Source: Lathyrus oleraceus (taxonomy: Eukaryota; Streptophyta; Magnoliopsida; Fabales; Fabaceae). Taken from it: a stretch of 64,000 nt of DNA. Below, piece after piece: positions 1-9,486 of the stretch. The notes beneath the pieces were generated by a model, which saw only the letters and a program-made list of their open reading frames with translations, searched no databases and was not told the DNA's origin. The position numbers and the translations under genes were made by a program. The stretch's first letter is position 1. The number at the start of each line of letters is the position of its first letter. The stretch spans positions 91,632,944 to 91,696,943 of the forward strand of contig NC_066582.1 in assembly GCF_024323335.1 (NCBI RefSeq), in the 5' to 3' direction.

Positions 1-1
1 A

Positions 2-1120
2 CTTCCAGGTTTCACTGCCAAGTTCTTAATGGGGAAGGTTTCTTATTTTGCCAGTCAAGGTTGTGATATTATTGTGGAGCATCTGTTCGCCTTGTTGATC
101 TACGGTTTGTTACTATTTCCTAATATTGAAGGTTTTGTGGATTCATATGCTATACGCATCTTCTTAAGTGGTAATCCTGTTCCAACTTTGCTCGGAGACA
201 CCTATCATTCCATCCATTACCGTACTTTGAAAGAAGGAGGAACCATAGTCTGCTGTATACCGTTACTCTACAAATGGTTTGTCTCTCATCTTCCTAAGTC
301 AGCTACTTTTTGGGATCGCAAGTCAGGACTTCAGTGGTCACAGAGGATTATGTCTCTTACCCAGTCAGATATTGCATGGTATAGTAGAGTTTTAGACGAT
401 GTGAAGATCATTGATAGTTGCGGGGAGTTCCCCAATGTGCCCCTCATGGGCACAAAGGGAATCATTTCTTATAATCCAGTACTTGCTAGGAGACAACTCG
501 GTTACCCTATGAAGGACAAGCCTCCTAACATTCTTTTAGAAGGTATTTTCTTGAGGGATAACGAGGAGGACCCTACCATGAAAGAGAGAGTAGTAAGAGC
601 TTGGCATCGTGTTTGTCGCAAAGGGAGACTTGAATTGGGTAAGAAAGATTGTACCTCCTATGAGCCGTACCTCCAGTGGATCAGAGCCAGAGCTATACAG
701 TTGAAAATGCCATACCCACATCATGATCCTATCAAACCCGCTCCGTTGAAGACCCCCTACCTTCCGCTAGATGACGAAGAAGAACTCCAAGCCACCTTGG
801 AGAGGGTCAAGAAAGAAAGAGACGCTTGGAAGGATAAGGCCCAGGTGCTCGAAATGGAAAATGAAGAACTTCAGAGACAGTTAAAGGAGCAGAGTGGAGA
901 AGATCGTGCAGGTAAACGTCCAAGGGTGCAAGAGGATTTATTTTCCTCAGGCACAACAGATTACTCCCAGATTCCACAGTCCTCAGGTGCATGGAAAGGT
1001 CTTGTAGACAGTTTGGTGAAGGAGAAAGCTTTTATGGAGAAGGCCTATGAAGAAAGAATTGAGAGACTTGAAGGACAACTCCTACTTGTTTATGCTCGTC
1101 CTGATGACACATGTCCTTAA
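2..1120 (+). CDS. Ogre ORF1 protein, 5'-truncated by the window edge
   Basis: This is the extra ORF that Ogre elements carry upstream of gag; its function is unknown. The frame is open from base 2, so the ATG at 29 is internal and the true start is outside. The N-terminal part resembles the plant-mobile-domain-like family that I would call DUF7745. It shares long blocks with the broken copy at 50712-52240: GDTY, GGTIVCC, PLLYKWF, IIDSCGEF, RRQLG and KDKP. Around residues 255-295 of the visible part a charged heptad-rich stretch looks like a coiled coil, followed by a basic patch (GKRPR). There is no stop or frameshift over 373 codons. Retention of the blocks between two diverged families suggests selection. 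The stop is followed by a spacer of about 200 bp and a gag remnant. Confidence 0.85.
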   Translation, partial: LPGFTAKFLMGKVSYFASQGCDIIVEHLFALLIYGLLLFPNIEGFVDSYAIRIFLSGNPVPTLLGDTYHSIHYRTLKEGGTIVCCIPLLYKWFVSHLPKSATFWDRKSGLQWSQRIMSLTQSDIAWYSRVLDDVKIIDSCGEFPNVPLMGTKGIISYNPVLARRQLGYPMKDKPPNILLEGIFLRDNEEDPTMKERVVRAWHRVCRKGRLELGKKDCTSYEPYLQWIRARAIQLKMPYPHHDPIKPAPLKTPYLPLDDEEELQATLERVKKERDAWKDKAQVLEMENEELQRQLKEQSGEDRAGKRPRVQEDLFSSGTTDYSQIPQSSGAWKGLVDSLVKEKAFMEKAYEERIERLEGQLLLVYARPDDTCP

Positions 1121-1317
1121 ATGGTTTTCTTGGTTGTATTTTGGGTTGATAACTTTGTTTTGTTATCAAAAATGTTTGCAATTCTATCTTTTCCTTCACT
1201 TAGAGTTCCTTGGAAAATCATTCATTTTGCATATCCATGCATCACGTGCATACAGGTTGTCTGTCTTGGTCCAGTCTTCTAACAGTTGCTTCCCGCCAGC
1301 AGATCCATTTCAAGCTG
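1121..1317 (+). other. ORF1-gag spacer of Ogre-1
   Basis: Short T-rich spacer between the ORF1 stop and the gag remnant. It holds no ORF that I trust. It contains a T-rich run ending in CATACAG (about 1250-1256). The Ogre-5 spacer has CATAAGCAG at a comparable place, so a 3' splice site ahead of gag is possible, but only by analogy. Confidence 0.5.
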
Positions 1318-1407
1318 ACGCATAATTATAACACAAGAGCCAACTACAAAAGAAGGCCCCAGATTTGTGACACCAGGAGTAGTTATGAAGAACTGGACCG
1401 CAGTTGA
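1318..1407 (+). pseudogene. gag N-terminal remnant of Ogre-1
   Basis: The frame begins THNYNTRANYKRR and stops at 1407. The opening aligns with THRYYARAKASR just upstream of the gag coiled coil in Ogre-5 (near 52530), so this is the start of the gag region. Nothing of the capsid, zinc knuckle or protease follows; intron-like sequence begins within a few tens of bases. An internal deletion therefore removed nearly all of gag and protease. Confidence 0.6.
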
Positions 1408-1676
1408 CATCCCACATTGTGTCCACATATCAAAGTAATTAAGCTTTTCAGTTTTCAAAAATCTTCCGCTTTAGCCCAAAGCGCGAAGCATTAATTTTGT
1501 AAAATGGGCACTTTTGTCAAAAAACGTACTATCCATGAAAAAGATCTTTTGTGTTCCTATACACTTGTGTCCTTTTATCTTTTCAGCTTTTTCGGAAAAT
1601 GGTAACACAAAAAACCTTAAAAAGAACACATTTTTGCATATCATGGTCAGTCCTCTAAAAGTAATTGTTTGTACAG
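1408..1676 (+). other. Remainder of the Ogre protease/RT intron
   Basis: Non-coding, T-rich stretch directly before the RT frame. It shares the string CAGTTTTCAAAAATC with the intron-like region of Ogre-4 (about 29743) and ends in TTGTACAG (AG at 1675-1676), a good 3' splice site. Ogre elements are known to carry a spliced intron between protease and RT. Here the 5' splice site is lost with the gag/protease deletion, so the intron can no longer be removed in the usual way. Confidence 0.6.
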
Positions 1677-4600
1677 GTTACTTAAACCCGTTGAACACAA
1701 TGACATCATGCCCTCTCCCAACTTTGAACATTCTGTATTCGAAGCTGAAGAGGAAGAGTGGGATGAGATTCCAGAAGAGGTCGCCCGCCAGCTTGAAAAT
1801 GAAGAAGACACTATTCAGCCATACAAGGAGCCTTTGGAAACAGTCAACTTGGGTTCGGAAGAAAATCTGAAAGAAGTCAAAATTGGAGCATTGTTATCCC
1901 CACAGGTCAGGGAGCAATTGATCAGCCTGTTGAAAGAGTATGTAGATGTGTTTGCTTGGTCTTATCAAGATATGCCTGGTCTCGACACTGACATCGTAGA
2001 GCACAAGCTACCTTTGAAGCCAGAATGTCCACCGGTCAAACAGAAATTAAGAAGAACACATCCAGATATGGCCGTCAAAATTAAAGAAGAAGTTCTGAGG
2101 CAAATAGATGCTGGTTTTCTTGCCACTTCAGTGTATCCAGAGTGGATAACAAATATTGTGCCAGTTCCTAAGAAGGACGGGAAGGTACGAATGTGTGTCG
2201 ACTATCGTGACTTAAATAGAGCAAGCCCAAAGGATGATTTCCCCCTGCCTCACATTGACATGTTGGTAGACAATACAGCAAAGTTTGACATATTCTCCTT
2301 CATGGACGGATTCTCCGGGTATAACCAGATCAAAATGGCTCCTGAAGACATGGAAAAAACTACCTTCATAACACCATGGGGAACATTCTGTTATCAAGTA
2401 ATGCCGTTTGGGTTGAAGAACGCAGGTGCTACTTACCAGCGAGCCATGACAACGCTCTTTCACGACATGATGCACAAAGAGATTGAGGTTTATGTGGATG
2501 ACATGATCGCGAAGTCTCGTTCAGAAGAAGGTCACTTAGTAGATCTATTGAAGCTGTTTCAACGATTGAGGAAGTTCCGTCTTCGCCTCAATCCGAACAA
2601 ATGCACATTTGGCGTCAGGTCAGGTAAACTCTTGGGCTTCATTGTCAGCCAAAAAGGCATTGAATTTGATCCAGATAAAGTAAAAGCTATCCAAGAGATG
2701 CCCGCACCAAAAACAGAAAGGCAAGTGAGAGGTTTTCTAGGACGATTGAATTACATATCCCGGTTTATTTCTCACATGACTGCCACTTGTGAACCTATCT
2801 TCAAATTGCTGAGAAAGAGTCAGAATTGTGTTTGGACAGAGGATTGTCAGAAAGCATTTGACAATATCAAAGAGTACCTCATGGAGCCTCCTATCTTGTT
2901 ACCACCTGTTGCTGGAAGACCGTTGGTTATGTATTTGACAGTGCTTGAGAATTCTATGGGCTGTATTCTGGGTTAACAAGACGAAACTGGAAAGAAAGAG
3001 CATGCCATTTACTACTTACGCAAGAAATTTACTGACTGTGAATCACGATACTCCTTACTCGAGAAGACATGTTGTGCATTGGCTTGGGCTGCTAAGAGAT
3101 TGAGGCAGTATATGTTAAGTCACACCACTTGGTTGATATCCAAAATGGATCCAATCAATTACATTTTTGAGAAGCCTGCACTCACTGGTAAGATTGCCAG
3201 ATGGCAGATGCTGTTATCAGAATACGACATTGAGTATCATACCCAGAAAGCTATCAAGAGCAGTGTGTTGGCTGAGTACCTTGCTCACCAACCCGTTGAA
3301 GATCACGATGATAATGAGGATGAGTTTCCTGATGAAGATGTCATGTTCCTAAAATCCAGAGATTGTAAAGAGCCACTTCCTGAAGAAGGACCTGAACCAA
3401 ATTCTCAATGGGGTTTAGTATTTGATGGAGCTTCCAACGCTTATGGACATGGAGTAGGTGCAGTCATTATCGCTCCAGAAGGTTCTCATATTCCTTTCAC
3501 GGCAAGAATTTGCTTTGAATGTACAAACAACATTGCTGAATATGAAGCCTGTATCATGGGTCTTGAAGAAGCCATTGACCTCCGCATCAAAAATCTTACT
3601 GTTTATGGTGACTCAGCGTTAGTTATCAATCAGATCAAAGGAGAATGGGAAACACGCCACCCTGGCTTGATCACATACAAAAACTATGCAAGAAGATTGT
3701 TGACTTTCTTCACCAAGGTTGAATTGCATCACATTCCTCGGGATGAGAATCATATGGCGGATGCTCTAGCTACGTTGTCTTCAATGTATCAAGTGGGTTT
3801 TCCAAACGAAGTACCCAGAATTATGATCAAGCGACTTGATAGACCAGCACATGTGTTTACAACTGAGGCCAGTTTTGATGATAAACCATGGTACCACGAT
3901 ATCAAGCATTTCCTTCAGACTCAGGAGTATCCTCTTGGAGCAACAGAAAAAGATAAAAAGACTTTGAGAAGATTGTCAGGCACTTTCTTCCTTAATCAGA
4001 ATGTGCTCTATAAGAGGAATTATGACATGGTCTTACTCAGATGTGTTGACAAAAAGGAAGCAGAAATGTTGATGAAAGAAGTTCACGAAGGGTCCTTTGG
4101 TACTCATGCAAACGGCCACTCTATGTCAAGAAAGATGTTGAGAGTTGGTTACTACTGGTTGACCATGGAATCAGATTGCTGCAAATTTGTAAAGAAGTGT
4201 CACAAATGTCAGATCTACGCTGATAAGGTTCATGTACCACCAACCTTTTTGAATGTGATTTCTGCTCCCTGGCCATTCTCAATGTGGGGCATTGACATGA
4301 TCGGTATGATTGAACCCAAAGCTTCCAACGGACACCGTTTCATTCTCGTGGCAATTGATTACTTCACCAAATGGGTGGAAGCAGCTTCGTATGCAAAGGT
4401 GACAAAGCAAGTGGTGGTCAGATTCATCAAAAATAATCTCATTTGCCGATATGGCATTCCAAACAAGATCATCACTGACAATGGCTCCAATCTGAACAAC
4501 AAAATGATGGATGAATTATGTGAAAGTTTCAAGATCGAGCATCACAACTCTTCTCCTTACCGTCCCAAGATGAATGGGGAAGTTGAAGCTGCAAATAAGA

Positions 4601-5136
4601 ATATCAAGAAGATCATTCAAAAGGTGGTTGTTACCTACAAAGATTGGCATGAAATGCTGCCTTTTGCACTACACGGATATAGAACATCAGTCCGTACATC
4701 AACTGGGGCAACCCCATTTTCACTTGTATACGGTATGGAAGTTGTGTTACCGATAGAGGTTGAAATTCCATCAATGAGGATACTAATGGAAACTCAGTTG
4801 TCAGAGGCTGAATGGTGTCAAAGCAGATACGATCAGTTGAATTTGATTGAAGAAAAAAGAATGACTGCCTTGTGCCATGGACAGTTATATCAAAAGAGAA
4901 TGAAGCAGGCATTTGATAGGAAGGTTAAGCCGAGAGAATTCAAAAAGGGTGACCTTGTGCTCAAGAAGATGATACTATTTCACAATGATTCTAGGGGCAA
5001 GTGGACTCCTAACTATGAAGGACCCTATGTTGTCAAGAAAGCCTTCTCAGGCGGTGCTTTAATTCTTACAAACATGGATGCTAAAGAGCTTCCACGTCCC
5101 GTGAATACAGATGCAGTCAAGAAATACTTCTCCTAA
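1669..5136 (+). pseudogene. pol: Ogre-1 pol: RT, Ty3 RNase H, archaeal-type RNase H and integrase, with one in-frame stop
   Basis: One frame of about 1155 codons, interrupted only by TAA at 2974-2976 where Ogre-4 has a glutamine codon (CAA). The RT spans about residues 125-320, with YVDD encoded at 2491-2502. A Ty3 RNase H follows (about 395-520) and contains the stop. A second, archaeal-type RNase H, diagnostic of the Tat/Ogre branch, starts at 3409 (FDGAS, EYEA, GDSA, ADALA). The integrase has an HHCC zinc region (HEGSFGTH to CHKC, about 4084-4209). Its catalytic triad is D (4294), D (4477) and E (4585), with the last two separated by 35 residues. A GPY/F-like motif (YEGPYVV) lies near the C-terminus. 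Both parts are otherwise intact, so the stop looks recent. The frame opens right at the intron acceptor; the ATG at 1669 lies inside the intron end and is probably not used. Confidence 0.93.
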
Positions 5137-5156
5137 AAGATGAAAAGAACAGCTCG

Positions 5157-5306
5157 CTAAGTTGAAAACCCGAAAGGGAGGCTTAGGCAAAAATGAGCGT
5201 CTCGGTGGACTGAAAACCTGAAAGGGCGGTCCAAGCAGAAATTAGAGACATAAAAAAACAAAGAGAATATTATCCCGGTAGATTGAAAACCCGAAAGGGC
5301 AATCTA
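5157..5306 (+). other. Three covarying hairpins directly after the integrase stop
   Basis: H1 pairs CTAAG (5157-5161) with CTTAG (5182-5186). H2 pairs TGGACT (5206-5211) with GGTCCA (5228-5233) using one G-U pair. H3 pairs TAGATTG (5279-5285) with CAATCTA (5300-5306). H1 and H3 carry AAAA and then CCCGAAAGGG, an inner 3-bp stem closed by a GAAA (GNRA) loop; H2 carries a slightly changed version. Each is followed by an AGGC- or AAGC-type box and an A-rich run. Stems differ between the hairpins but stay paired, while the loop core stays constant. Confidence 0.8.
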
Positions 5307-5824
5307 GGCAAAAGTTAGGGATTTCAGGCAAGTAACTGCATAACAGAGATAAGATCATTGAAGTATCAGAATATTTTCAACAGTTCTCCAACTTTCTCAA
5401 GGCTGCAATACAGGTTTCAAAAGTGGAAGAGAGAATGATGTCATTGTAGTTCAACGTACCCTTTTTCGACGAAATTACCATTTTCCAATTTGTAAAGATC
5501 TATGGAATCACGCTGTTGGCTGATTACCATCCTATCAAATCAATTTGAGCCTTTCTATATTTCTTGGCAATCTTAATTTTCATTTCAATTTACGAAAGTT
5601 CTTTTACTTTGACAGATATGTTTTGAAACAAAAGTTTTGAATTAAAAACAGTTTTTGAAAAATATAAAGATTATTTATTTTGATTTGTGGACATCAATAA
5701 AAGGATTGAGACATGTGGTCCCGTTAATTCTAAAATCATGTGATTCCAACTAGACATGTTCATGTTACTATCCTCATATGTATATGATGAAAAGATCTCC
5801 ACAGGTGTCTTGGCAGTAATATTT

Positions 5825-6830
5825 CTCCAGCAGAGGTTGTGATTCTGGATATCCCCAGTTTTGCTTCCTAGTTTTCCTCAAGAGATCATGCAAGAAATAT
5901 TTCAAGAAGATTGTTCCCTTCACTTGGGGCATGAAGACTCCCCGGTTAATTGATCATGAAGACTTTGATCCAGGTTTTAAGTTACAGATTTGGCCTATGG
6001 GATTACTACAGGTATTTCCCCAGTAATTTATTAAGGAGGGATCAGCAATGTCCCCAGCAGAGGATGAGAAGGAAGCTTTGATTTCCCCGAGCAGGAGTAA
6101 TACAGAGGTCTCCATCCCTCAGCGAGTGAAGAAAGTTGATATTCAGAAACTACAGGGAATCTCCTGTTGTTCTCTGTCCATTCAATAGAAGGATATGTCT
6201 CCTCCTCAGTAATGTTTTGTAGTAAAGAAGAGTGTGTTGCATTCTAAGCAAATTCAAGAATTACAGGATTCCTCCTGAATTCTCATTTACATTCAAGGGT
6301 CATACATCACTGTTCCCCGGCAGAGTCTCCTAGAGGAAAGATCTCGTAACCAGATATCAGACACCATAATCCCCTGCAGAGTCTTCAGATACAGAAAGTC
6401 TCCATGATAATTAAAGCAAAAAAAATCAAGGATAGATTTCCCCTATATTCTTATTCCCTGGAAAGATACCACCTATCCCCAGCGGACTTTATCCCCAGCG
6501 GAGTCTTCTAGAAGAATAATCCCTTCTGCATTATCAGCAAATTCAAGAATTGCAGGACTTCTCTTACAATATCATCTTATTTCCAGAGGATAACACCTTG
6601 TATCCCCAGCGGAGTCCTCAGAAAGGTCCAATCCTCATATACCTCACAAATTCAAGAACCACAGGGAATCTCCTGCATTTTTGAAGTAGAAGGCATCTCC
6701 ATTCTTCTACGGAATCCACAGTAGAGACAGACTTTTAAAGAAACCTAGATATGGTGCTCTTGTACCAATTCCCCAGCAAGTCTTTGTACTACTCCCTAGC
6801 GAGTCTCAGTGCAAATCTCCAGCAAGTCCT
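5825..6830 (+). repeat. Dispersed array of motifs resembling the primer-tRNA 3' end (complement of the PBS)
   Basis: At least eleven copies related to ATCCCCAGCGGAGTCTTC. Examples: 6051-6064, 6313-6330, 6369-6386, 6474-6490, 6490-6508, 6601-6619, 6769-6783, 6792-6807 and 6816-6829. The PBS of the same group reads TGGCGACTCTGCTGGGGA, so the primer tRNA ends TCCCCAGCAGAGTCGCCA; the repeats match its first 13-14 bases. The copies are in plus (RNA-sense) orientation, so they could pair with the PBS in the same transcript. They are unevenly spaced, about 15-250 bp apart. Confidence 0.75.
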
Positions 6831-7261
6831 TATGCAGCTGTTAACATTTTTAGTTATTCCTAGTTTTGTCTGTCCATCATGCATTCATTATTAAATATTC
6901 ATGCATAACTATGACATATCATGCTTGCATTCATATGCACCTTGTTTCCTTGTTTATATTGTGGGTTGAGTCAATCTCTCCATATAGAGTATCCTCATAA
7001 GCAGCAAAATACCTTTTATTGGTCATGTTCCCCACAGAGATCTATGCCTCGTGGAAGATGGTTGTTTCAGTTGTAAATCCTGATGAGTTCATTCCTCTTC
7101 AGTTGAAGTCTTGTTTGACCGTTTCATTCTAGTTTTATCCTAGTTTGAACCTCGTGTCTCCAGATAAAGCTCAGAAATTGCCAGTAAAAGAAGGCAACAA
7201 TATAGTCTTTGTGACTCTCATTCAGTAAAACAAACATGACAGATATTGTGTCCAAGTCCTT

Positions 7262-8330
7262 TATACCTTCATCTTTGAGTTGGTACCCGTTACAAACTTG
7301 AGTTACCTACATCCATGAGTGGTAACCTTTGTTATCCCTCAGATAAATTAATTACTATCTCCATCTATGAGTTGATAACATCCTCACAGAAAGTTCCATG
7401 GTTCTACCTGCAACTTTGAGCTGGTAGCGTGCTTTCGTCTTTGAGTTTAGCACAGATTCCTTTTGATTCCACCTTCGTCTTTGAGTTGGTGAAGTACCTG
7501 CAACTTTGAGCTGGTAATATGCATTCATCTTTGAGTTCGCACATTTTCCTGTGATTCCATCTTCGTCTTTGAGTTGATGGAGTACCTTCATCTATGAGTA
7601 GGGTATGTTTGATCCTTGTTGAACTGATAGTGTGCTTTCATCTTTGAGTCTGCACAGATAACTTCTAATTCCATCTTCGTCTTTGAGTGGATGGAGTACC
7701 TTCATCTATGAGTTAGGTACATTTTGTCCTTCCACCGTCATCTTTGAGTCGGTAATGATAAACACCTCCAGGAGAATATGTTCTTTTAAACACCTTTGTC
7801 AATGAATCGGTGGTTGCCTTCAACTTTGAGTCGGCATTTCTCTGTCTACCTCATCAATGAGTTGGTAGTGCGCATTCAACTGTAAGTCTGCACAATGATC
7901 CTTAGATCTGATTCTTCATCTACACCATCATCATTGAGTTGGAATTTGATTTCCCTAGCAGTGTTATTATCAATCTTTTGAAGCTTGCCTTCAACTTTGA
8001 GTTGGCATGTCCTGTTTACCTCATCAATGAGTGGGTAGTGAGCTGTCAACCATGAGTTAACGCAGTTCGATTCTTATTATGCCCTTGTTATACCTTCATC
8101 CTTGAGTTGGTATTCATCTTTTCTGTTACCTCCATCTTTGAGTTGGTAATGTACTGTCACATCAGTACTCTTGTTATATTGATCTTTTCCCACTTTCATC
8201 TATGAGATAGTGATGTATCGTCAACATTGAGTCGATATCTCTTTTCATCCTATTTTCCATCTATGAATAGGTAGTGAATCTTCCCCAGCTGAGTATTCTC
8301 AGTGTTTACCTTCATGCATTGAGTCGGTGT
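7262..8330 (+). repeat. Tandem array of about 25 short hairpins with conserved loops and covarying stems
   Basis: The core loop is close to TTCATCTTTGAGT and each copy is flanked by a different but complementary 4-6 bp stem. Examples: TACC/GGTA (7264-7285), CTACC/GGTAG (7404-7427), GTGC/GCAC (7429-7453), CCATC/GATGG (7557-7580 and 7671-7694), TGTGC/GCACA (7631-7656), TGCC/GGCA (7815-7836), CACT/AGTG (8191-8212), TATCG/CGATA (8216-8237), CCTATT/AATAGG (8249-8271). Spacing is about 20-60 bp. A few copies are imperfect. Loop conservation with paired stem changes is the signature of selection on RNA or single-stranded DNA folding. Confidence 0.85.
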
Positions 8331-8435
8331 ATGTCCTTCCCCAGTAGAGTTTGCACTCCTGCGTCTCTGTGTCTGTATGTCTTTTGCATCATGCATACAT
8401 GCATTTGCGGTCAAATTTTGTGGCGTTTGTCATAT

Positions 8436-8489
8436 TTAATTACCTTACGCCATTCGATAGCCTCCGGCTATCTGGCCTAAGTTAATTAA
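8436..8489 (+). other. Stem-loop overlapping the polypurine tract of Ogre-1
   Basis: A nested palindrome of 54 nt: TTAATTA (8436-8442) with TTAATTAA (8482-8489), CTTACGCCA (8444-8452) with TGGCCTAAG (8473-8481, one mismatch), and GATAGCC (8456-8462) with GGCTATC (8466-8472) around a TCC loop. The 3' arm runs into the polypurine tract. Ogre-3, Ogre-4 and Ogre-7 have unrelated sequences folding the same way at the same place. Confidence 0.8.
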
Positions 8490-8500
8490 ATAGGGGCATT
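8488..8500 (+). promoter_or_regulatory. Polypurine tract of Ogre-1
   Basis: AAATAGGGGCATT directly precedes the LTR start TGCCGC. Ogre-3 and Ogre-7 have the same AAATAGGGGCAT before their LTRs. It primes plus-strand DNA synthesis in LTR retroelements; it is short and C/T-interrupted compared with textbook tracts. Confidence 0.75.
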
Positions 8501-9171
8501 TGCCGCACCCCAAAATTTGACTTTGGCTTTGTTGACCACATCTTGATTAATCTCGTTGTCTCGTATTCATCTCAATTTCTTAAACTTCGCGTGACAACTG
8601 GTTTGATTAGATTTTATGTGTTTTCGTTGCTTACCGTGTTGTATTTCGTTGTTTTAGCAAAACCAGGCCGATATCGTTGCCTCGTATTTATCTCGCTTAT
8701 CTCTTTTGTGCGTGGCATCGCTTCGATTAGGTTTTGTGCGTTTTTATCTATTTAATTGTTTGTTTGTCGGTATTTTGACTGTATTTCGAATATAATAGAG
8801 TTTTCGTATTGTCCGATTATTTGTGATTGTGTTTGTAAGCGTTTTCGTGATGTCGTGTTGATTTTATTATTGCCTAGGGTTGTTTATTTAATTACGTGTT
8901 GTGCCGTGTGATTTAATCGAGTCTGTTTGAGTCGTGTTGTTGATTTTACTGGTTTACCGGTTTACTGGTTTATTGGTTTTATCAATTTGTCTGTTTTGCT
9001 GTGCAAATTGTCATCGTTTTTATCGCGTTCGTGTCGCTCGATTTTATCGTATTTTAATCGTGTGTCGTTAATATTATTTGTGCTCAATATTAATTGTGTT
9101 TAGTTGTTAATTAGTTTATTTAATTAGGATTAATATTATATTAGTTTATTATTATTATTATTATATAATAT

Positions 9172-9486
9172 ATAAATATATATTATTAATTTATGTTAGA
9201 TATTTTTTAGGTTTCTTATTGTTTAAGTAATCTAAATATATATTATTAATTTATGTTAGATATTTTTTAGGTTTCTTATTGTTTAAGTAATCTAAATATA
9301 TATATTAATTTATGTTAGATATTTTTTAGGTTTCTTATTGTTTAAGTAATCTAAATATATATTATTAATTTATGTTAGATATTTTTTAGGTTTCTTATTG
9401 TTTAAGTAATCTAAATATATATTATTAATTTATGTTAGATATTTTTTAGGTTTCTTATTGTTTAAGTAATCTAAATATATATATAT
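9172..9486 (+). repeat. About five tandem copies of a 60-bp AT-rich unit
   Basis: The unit contains TTATGTTAGATATTTTTTAG and TTTAAGTAATCTAAATATAT. Two neighbouring copies (lines 9181 and 9241) are identical over 60 bp; others differ by a base or two in the TA run. Near identity means recent expansion. It lies just before the probable transcription start region of the LTR. Confidence 0.9.

Larger units (their letters stand above)
5137..8500 (+). other. Ogre-1 3' UTR, 3.4 kb, non-coding and rich in structured repeats
   Basis: No ORF worth keeping occurs between the integrase stop and the 3' LTR. In order: three covarying hairpins (5157-5306); about 500 bp with nothing recognisable (5307-5820); an array of motifs like the primer-tRNA 3' end (5825-6830); about 430 bp with nothing recognisable (6831-7261); an array of covarying hairpins (7262-8330); two more tRNA-like motifs (8281-8298 and 8337-8350); a palindromic stem and the polypurine tract (8436-8500). 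The ordered, repeated structure makes random decay unlikely. Confidence 0.85.

Noticed and set aside
5825..6830. tRNA genes or tRNA fragments in the 3' UTR
   Set aside because: Only the last 13-15 bases of the tRNA are matched. No D-arm, anticodon arm or pol III boxes are present, and the copies are too many and too short.
7262..8330. The regularly spaced hairpins look at first like a CRISPR array
   Set aside because: The constant part is the 13-nt loop, spacing is irregular, there are no unique spacers of fixed length, and the context is a plant retrotransposon.
5137..8500. An envelope-like gene downstream of integrase
   Set aside because: All three frames are closed; no signal peptide or membrane segment. 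The same holds for the 3' UTRs of Ogre-4 and Ogre-7.
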